DNA from: Anaeramoeba flamelloides | Lineage: Eukaryota; Metamonada; Anaeramoebidae | Length of the DNA stretch: 64,000 nucleotides | Direction: 5' to 3' | NCBI GenBank assembly: GCA_027625915.1 | Contig: JANTQA010000047.1 | Coordinates: forward strand, 19,158,001-19,222,000 | Part shown: piece by piece, positions 58,322-64,000 of the stretch | Position numbering within the stretch: position 1 is the stretch's first letter | Layout: every line of letters starts with the position of its first letter | Notes under the pieces: generated by a model | Told to the model about the DNA's origin: nothing | The model's database searches: none | Seen by the model: the letters and a program-made list of their open reading frames with translations, nothing else | Translations under genes and position numbers: made by a program

Positions 58322-59385
58322 TTAAAGAACTGGTCCAATTGAAACTCTTATACCTGCATAATATTTTTTGACTTTATAATCCATTTTTGCTGTGAAAGTT
58401 AATTTTACGATTGGGAACCCCATTTCTAAAGAGGTAGACAATTCATCATTGGAGGTGATTTTTGAATGGAATACTACTTTCCGCAGGGAATATTTGAATC
58501 CCAAAGAGGTAAACGAAGATCCCTCTCTTAAGGAATAAACTATTTCTGTTGCAAAGCCAACTCTTGGTTGTATTTTCCTCACGTATGACAGGCTTAAAGA
58601 GTTAAGCATTCCAGAGTATGTAAACGAACAAATGTTTTGTTTGTTTCTTAATCGTGCAATAAACATAAGCTTTGTTTGTCTCAATGGGTGAAGGTATGTC
58701 AAGCGTGTTCCAAGAGAGAGCTTTGGTGTAACGCGCTGGTAATAAGAAAAGGCACAAATGCTTGTCGATGTGATCTCAGCCCTTGAAGTGGAAAGTTTGC
58801 CTTTGTGTTCCAAATTCCAAATCCACGTCGACAAATCATCTTGCCCCTCGAGATTAAAGACAGCTTCCGAACTTAAAGTTTGGGTTAATTGTGCTAACAA
58901 GTGCCCCCGAAGAAATCCGTTGTTATCAATATTGCCGTAAAGAGACAACTTTACGGATAAGCGCCAATTAGTGTCGGTATGAAAATAGTCAAGATATTTT
59001 AAAAGAGAAAGCATAAAAAAAAGTTTCACATTTGAAAAGATCGGTTCACAAATGTTAAAGAGGAAATTAGCGATCATTCCCGTTTGTCTGCAATTGAGTT
59101 TAAGAAAGGAGACAAAGAGTTTACTTTTTTCGTTTCAACACCAGTTCGGAGCGTGTAAACGGATTCTTGCCTTCGCGATCCTATTTGCATCGAATGAGAC
59201 ATACTGAAATTTTTATTTAAATTATGCCCCAGCTCCATGACAAATCCATCAAACGTGTTGAAGTCAATAATGGAATTGATCTCTTTGCTGTATTGATCAA
59301 ATTTGCCTGGGTTCAGATTTGTGATCGGTTGCAGTTTTGTGGTCGGTAAATTTTTTATGTCGTTCTTTATCAAAGACTGGCCCAT
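58322..59385 (-). CDS. TOM40: TOM40-like mitochondrial (or MRO) outer-membrane import pore; frame break near 59080-59125
   Basis: TOM40 is the beta-barrel pore of the translocase of the outer mitochondrial membrane. The minus strand opens MGQSLIKNDIKNLPTTKLQ, then FDQYSKEINSIIDFNTFDGF, VMELGHNLNKNFSMSHSMQI, YTLRTGVETKK. It continues in a second frame with TNWRLSVKLSLYGNIDNNGF, LRGHLLAQLTQTLSSEA, STSICAFSYYQRVTPKLSLG, AGIRVSIGPVL and stop at 58322. These alternate short amphipathic strands as in TOM40 and VDAC; ELGHxL and the GNIDNNGxLRGH strand favour TOM40. Frame 1 ends at 59074, frame 2 overlaps it by four bases at its first ATG. A donor GTAAAC follows VETKK (59124), but the only downstream AG (59088-59089) would shift the frame. 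Either the 3' splice site is non-canonical or one base is missing in the A-run at 59125-59130, which would give one open frame of about 354 residues. Confidence 0.82.
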
Positions 59386-59814
59386 AAAAGTGTTTGGTTT
59401 TGTTTCTATTTTTATAAAGATTCACTTTCTCACGCAATGAATTTAAAAAAAAATGAAAAACTCTCTATCAATCTTCCTTTTTTTTTTCTTATTTAAAATT
59501 AACACACTCAGGAAAATGAAAAATTGTACTGTTTTATATTGTTTTTTTCAATTTAAGTAAAGTATGTTCTTTTTTCCAAGTCTTCAATAATTTACTAGAT
59601 TTAAAATTTAAGGGATTGGCTTCAGTGTAGATTCCTGTATAATTAAAGTATGTTACAATTGAAGAAAAATCACATTAGAGATTAATTGTTCAAACACCTC
59701 TAAGAATTCAATTCGTAAAATCTTATATTTTTTAAGCTTTTGAAATTAAAAAGGATCATAGTAAAGTAATAATTTGGATGATTTTAGAAAAAAAATAATT
59801 CGATATTTTGATTA
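59386..59814. other. TOM40 upstream region
   Basis: AT-rich 5' flank. At 59622-59690 it contains a short block (ATAATTAAAGTATGTTACAA) that also occurs at 6226-6285 and, reversed, at 61545-61612, probably a family E relic. Confidence 0.4.
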
Positions 59815-59905
59815 ATTATTATTGAAAAAGTGTAAATTACACTCTAAAGTCCATTTACTTAAATTTTCTAAATGTTAATTTAAGTGTAAAATCAATTATT
59901 TCCTA
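59815..59905 (-). mobile_element. LINE 3' end fragment
   Basis: ATTATTGAAAAAGTGTAAAT-TACACTCTAAAG on the plus strand is the complement of the LINE 3' end at 57680-57710. It continues with a hairpin TTACTTAAATTTTCTAAATG-TTAATTTAAGTG that also follows the stem at 42755-42805. Confidence 0.6.
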
Positions 59906-59984
59906 ATTTTACAAGGGAAAGACATTTTGTAATTTTTTTATGTTTAAAAAGCAAAAGAAAAAAATTGAAAAGAAAAAACGAAAA

Positions 59985-60420
59985 AGAAATTGAAAATGAA
60001 AAAAGAAATTTAAAAAGGGTTTCAAAGAAGTGATTTGTAAAAAATCCAAAATCAACACTACTATTGTTTATTAAGGACTCTCACAATCACAGTTAAAATT
60101 CTGTTGGTGGCTTTTTAATAATTTGATACTTGATCATAAATGTTCAGTTGGGTTTTGTTATTTAATTGTTGTAATTTTTTTATCTTTTTGATCTGATTGG
60201 ATTTAAACATTTTGTTATTATTTACCTTTGTTTTTTTTTATTTTCAAGTTACCTCTACTATTATATTTCAGTATCTTCAGTATTGGGAAGTAACCACTTG
60301 ATCTTTTTTCCTTTGTAACTCTTTTTCCCAATCTAAAGAATTTTCAGGCAGTTGAAAACTGGTTAACAATCAAAATAAAATTTTATTTATCTATTATCAG
60401 ACTTCATATTTGGAAAATAT
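59985..60420. repeat. Dispersed repeat P, copy 2
   Basis: The segment 60236-60345 aligns with 39718-39820 inside family N (TTTTCAAGTTACC, GTAACTCTTTTTCCCAATCT). Alignment outside this core is weak. Non-coding. Confidence 0.4.
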
Positions 60421-61816
60421 CTAGTGTAATTTGAATGAATTTGAGTTAATATGAAAAATATTTTTCTTGATAGGGAGATATTTATAACATCCAGAAAGAA
60501 TTAAATTTTCACCTTTTCGAAAAAATGAGACAACTTGAATACATTATTTTTTGTCGAAGTGGAGTCGATCTTTAAGGAAATAAAGGACAAAAAAGGAATT
60601 CAAAATAAAAAAAAAATAGAAAAAAGTTATTTTTATTCATTATATATAATTGAATCGATAAGAATTTTAGAATTCAAAATAAAAGTTTAACAAGTAATTA
60701 AATCAACTATAAAAAAACTTTTTTATCTAAAATACAACAATTTTTGAAAATTTATTTCCTCTTCCCTTTTAAACTCTCATAAAAAATTCCATGTATTAAC
60801 TTCCATAGAATTAAAATACTAATTTATTTCACTAAAAAACATAACTGTTAAATTAAGATCTAGAGACAATTCACATTTCTTCTATTTCTCATTCTCTTCC
60901 TTTTTTAATATTTAGAAACCTTCTTAAACAACTCAGCCATTTATTTCTCAAAAAAAAGAGAAAAAAAAAAAAAAAAGAGGAAAAACCAATATACACATAA
61001 TCAGTAGAGTATTATTTAAGAAAGATCTTACCGTCTAGAAATAATCAAGATATTGATTCTGAAAAAAATTGGTGATTTTTTTATCATTTTTTTGATCTTA
61101 TTTTTCAAAGGAAAAATAGTTGTCTTAAAAGTGTCTCAAAATATAGGTTATTTGCTAATAAATTAAATTATTAACGAATTGATTCTTTTTCTAAATCATT
61201 TCATAAAATCTTTGAAAAATATTGATGTTATAACTATCTTTATAAAAGAGGAAAACAAAACTAATTTGTATTTGGTTTTTGTGTGTTGCTGTTTATTGAG
61301 TTGATCTTTGAAATTAGAAAAATTAAAATAATAGATTCTTTTGGAATTTCTAAATAGGAAATATTAAAAACAGGAATATTAGTTTTTTGAGTTTCTATTT
61401 TTAGATTTGGAAAATGAATTAAAAAAAATTCCACAAAATATGACAATTTTTAATTGTGGTTATTATCAACAAATCCAAAAATTGGTTCGATAATAATATT
61501 TAATATACATTTTTTTGAACCATTTAAATTATAACACTAAAAATATCATTTACATCCAATTATAATATACTTTGATTATTAACGAATCTCTCGTGAGGTA
61601 ATCTCTAAATTCTGAGTTTCATTGCCAGATACTTTTACAAATTAAAGAAAAAACCATTACCAAATGATTTTAGGAAGTGAGTTGGTCTGAAATAATTTAA
61701 CCCTATTTTAAATGTTCTTGTAAAGATATGTGTTTTATGTTAAAGTGAATTGAAAACAATTGAACACCTTTCAATTCAAAAAATAATTTGATTTTTGTTG
61801 ATATATTGTGACATAC
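60421..61816. other. Intergenic
   Basis: AT-rich DNA without a gene. The minus-strand frame at 61261-61446 is not convincing. The 61545-61612 block is a reversed copy of a short repeat seen at 6226 and 59622. Confidence 0.4.
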
Positions 61817-62037
61817 TGTTAATTGTAAAATAAATCGGACAAAATTTTCATTCATCGTTCCAAAAAAAATCTTTGAAATAATCTTTGAAAATCGAATTAT
61901 TTTTCAATCATATAACGTGTTTAACGTGGTTAGAGGATCGGGACTATCAAAATTCTGTATTCAAAGGATTTTTGAAACCATAATTTAATTTTGGAAAGAT
62001 AAATGAAAATTTTGTCCGATTTATTTTTCAATTAAGA
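61817..62037. mobile_element. Small TIR element, family V
   Basis: TTAATTGTAAAATAAATCGG-ACAAAATTTTCATT at 61818 and its complement AATGAAAATTTTGTCCGATT-TATTTTTCAATTAA at 62002-62036. It is about 220 bases and non-coding. The CGGACAAAATTTT core matches the CGGACAAGATTTTTAATT core of family T. It lies just upstream of the SNARE gene. Confidence 0.75.
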
Positions 62038-62226
62038 GTATTATTTAAAAACCAAATCTAATTCCTTGTTTGAGATTGTATTTTCATGAAGAAAATAATA
62101 AAGTGAAAACTTATGAAATAAAATCATTATTGTAAATTTTCTTCAAATTTTATTTCAATATTTTTTGAATTTTCCAAATTTTCTCCATTTTTCTATCATA
62201 TTTTTTTTGAAACAATTTGGTAACAA

Positions 62227-62502
62227 ATGACTTTTAAAACAACAGATCCTTTTTTTTTACTCAAAGGAGAGATAAAAACGCTTCTACCAAACCTTGGGGC
62301 ACATTACGACCATTGGGAAGAATTAATTCAAACAACCAACACTGCCAATAACGATGAATTTTCTTGGACACAAAAAGAATTATTAAAAGGAATCAACGAC
62401 GTCAATTGGTATTGTAGCAAACTTGAAATAACAATTAAGAAAGTCTCTGAAAATCCAGATCATTATAAAATTGATCAAGAAGAATTATCCAAAAGAAAAA
62501 AA
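62227..62502 (+). CDS. Syntaxin-6/10/61-type SNARE, first exon (partial gene)
   Basis: 92 codons, MTFKTTDPFFLLKGEIKTLL, then YDHWEELIQTTNTANNDEFS, WTQKELLKGINDVNWYCSKL and IDQEELSKRKK. This is the N-terminal three-helix domain of syntaxin-6 family Qc-SNAREs: DPF start, W-motif, then E-L-L-x-x-I-x-x-V-x-W-D-L-x-x-L-E-x-T-I-x-x-V, and the E-L-x-x-R-K end. These proteins act in TGN-endosome fusion. The exon ends at GTAAAT (62503), phase 0. The SNARE helix and membrane anchor must lie further right. A possible small second exon is 62560-62607 (acceptor CCAAAG, donor GTAAAT), but its sequence is not diagnostic. The ATG has DPF just behind it as in other family members, so this start is favoured. 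Confidence 0.82.
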
Positions 62503-62607
62503 GTAAATAATCAAATTTTATTTTCTTTTCTTATCTTTTCTTTTCCCTTCAAACCAAAGATGATTTTGAAATCAACGAACAAAACAAAATTAAAGCTTTT
62601 AATTGTG

Positions 62608-63049
62608 TAAATAAGAAGACTCATGAAAAAATAATTGGACTGTAACCTAACCCAATTTGTTGTCCAACAGATTTCAATTTGAACAGACTTTAAAAATTTT
62701 AATCAATTTCTCGTGCAGACTTTTTTTTTTTTCTTTTCTTTTCTTTTTTGTGAATTTCTTTTTATTTTTAATTTGAATGCACTAATGATCTTTAAAGATT
62801 AGTCTACTAAAATTCCAAAAAGATTAACATTTTTTACAACTTCGCTTCAACCAACCATTTCGTTCTTTAAAAGCAATTCAATCTCAGAATTTCAGAGAAA
62901 AAAAGTGTGGAAAAACGAAAACACTTGACAAAGCGCTCACTTAGGCACCATAAATTAACAAACAATTCGAAAACAGATCCACCAAAAAAGAAAAGAAAAA
63001 TATTCTGCATCAGAAAGTTTTCAAAAAAATCAAATTCCTTCAATGAATT
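62608..63049. other. Probable intron of the SNARE gene
   Basis: AT-rich with a TTTTC run at 62719-62747. Contains GTAACCTAACCCAATTTG and other slightly GC-richer words but no exon I can recognise. Confidence 0.35.
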
Positions 63050-63240
63050 TGTTTTGGAAGTAGGTACACTTTACCATTTTTGAATAATTGTAATTGTGAA
63101 ACTTCTTACAGAAAATTTTTTGACTGTCATGAGATATTGAAACTTTAAAACCAAACTACCAATTCACTGCTCTATTTGTGAAAAGAAAACGAACTCAAAT
63201 TAAATCAGATTCGAATCTTTAAATTTTTTGAATTTTTCGA
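63050..63240. repeat. Family Q fragment
   Basis: GGAAGTAGGTACACTTTACC, then CTGTCATGAGATATTGAAAC, CACTGCTCTATTTGTGAAAA, GAAAACGAACTCAAA. It is about 85 percent identical by eye to the reversed right end of the element at 26883-28078. Confidence 0.75.
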
Positions 63241-64000
63241 ACATTTCTTTGGATTATATTTTTGAGTTTATTAAATTATTATTTTTAATAGAGAAATGTC
63301 TCAAGATGAAAGGTTGAGATTAGTCAAAGAGTAAATCAAAAAAATAGACCCGATGAGAGTGTTCATTTTAAACCAGATCTTTACTTTTTTTTTATAAACA
63401 AGAAAAATTACCTTTCCAAATAAACTTGTTGAAATCATGAAAAAACAATTTCAGTCAAAATATATTTTTGAAGATTGATTGACTTTATCTTCTTATTTTG
63501 TATGAGAGCAAATAAGGACTTACTTTGGATCCCTCACCCACTCCTGTTATTGAAAAGATTGAAACTAAATGTTACATTTGTTCTATTGGATATAAAGATT
63601 GGTTTAAATTCAACAGAGACAAACTAGATCATTCAACTTTTCAATAGTCTCTATTTCCCATTTTATTCCACGTTTATTAAGAAATATCTGAAAACGATCA
63701 AAAATAAAATCTACATGCATCTATTATGTTTTCTTAACAATGACTAATTTTGAACATTCCTCTAAAATTTCTTTGACTTGAAGTAGCTATAAAAAAATAT
63801 TGTTTTTTTTATTTTTTTTTCAAAATTTGTGATTTTAATATTCTTCTTTTGAAATTCTTCTATAAATGATCTCTTTTCTCTTTTTTCGAAGAAACAATTT
63901 TTTTTTTTTGGAAATGAGATTGCTGGTTTTCTTAAAAACAAGAAAAAAATAATATTTAGATTTTGGACATTGTTTTAAAAATCAAAGAAATGGAATATAC
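63241..64000. other. Right edge of the window
   Basis: AT-rich. A short frame after TTTAATAG at 63290 (MSQDERLRLVKE then stop) does not match a syntaxin-6 exon. The continuation of the SNARE gene was not found before the window ends. Confidence 0.35.

Noticed and set aside
63298-63335. Second exon of the syntaxin-6-like gene (MSQDERLRLVKE)
   Set aside because: It stops after 12 codons and does not resemble the linker or the SNARE helix.
1-64000. LTR retrotransposon, Polinton or other capsid-bearing element
   Set aside because: All reverse transcriptase traces have LINE features (target duplications of 13-15 bases, poly(A), 5' truncation, CPLC tail). No long terminal direct repeats, capsid, integrase or DNA polymerase signature was seen.

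Overview
The window is a very AT-rich eukaryotic nuclear segment, dense in homopolymer runs, from a gene-poor, repeat-rich genome. Host genes use the standard code, GT-AG introns and asparagine/lysine-rich low-complexity protein segments. A free-living amoeboid protist is likely. The mix of a Hippo/MST kinase with a SARAH tail, a Rab5-like GTPase, a BRSK/SAD-type kinase, TOM40, calnexin, an EH-domain endocytic protein and a syntaxin-6-type SNARE in such AT-rich DNA would suit Anaeramoebae or a similar amoeba, but the species cannot be fixed from the sequence alone.

Layout of host genes, left to right: (1) EH-domain, gamma-synergin-like protein, + strand, 5' exon(s) not found, 1696-4646; (2) calnexin, +, 7604-9154 (or 9186 if a microsatellite frame slip is allowed for); (3) Hippo/MST kinase, +, seven exons over 13354-21783; (4) Rab5-like GTPase, - strand, three exons over 25363-34999; (5) BRSK/SAD/AMPK-related kinase, +, six exons over 44439-54273; (6) TOM40 beta-barrel import pore, -, 58322-59385, with an unresolved frame break; (7) first exon of a syntaxin-6-type SNARE, +, from 62227. 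Three genes were rebuilt exon by exon across introns of 4 to 6 kb. Exon phases match throughout and the joined proteins keep every expected kinase or GTPase motif. The gene set is mostly membrane traffic (EH adaptor, Rab5, Qc-SNARE), signalling (Hippo, BRSK) and organelle or ER housekeeping (TOM40, calnexin).

Most other DNA is transposon debris. I count more than fifteen families of short inverted-repeat (MITE-like or longer non-autonomous) DNA elements, many with TA target duplications as in Tc1/mariner. There is also one group of LINEs whose 3' ends share a stem-loop just before the poly(A). Elements are often nested, and several paired copies act as natural empty sites that prove the insertion and its target duplication. 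Four or five otherwise different DNA-element families share one subterminal motif (TTTTAATTGTGAA followed by ATTASTRAAAAT), which is the least explained pattern in the window. No LTR retrotransposon, Polinton, rRNA, tRNA or CRISPR array was recognised.
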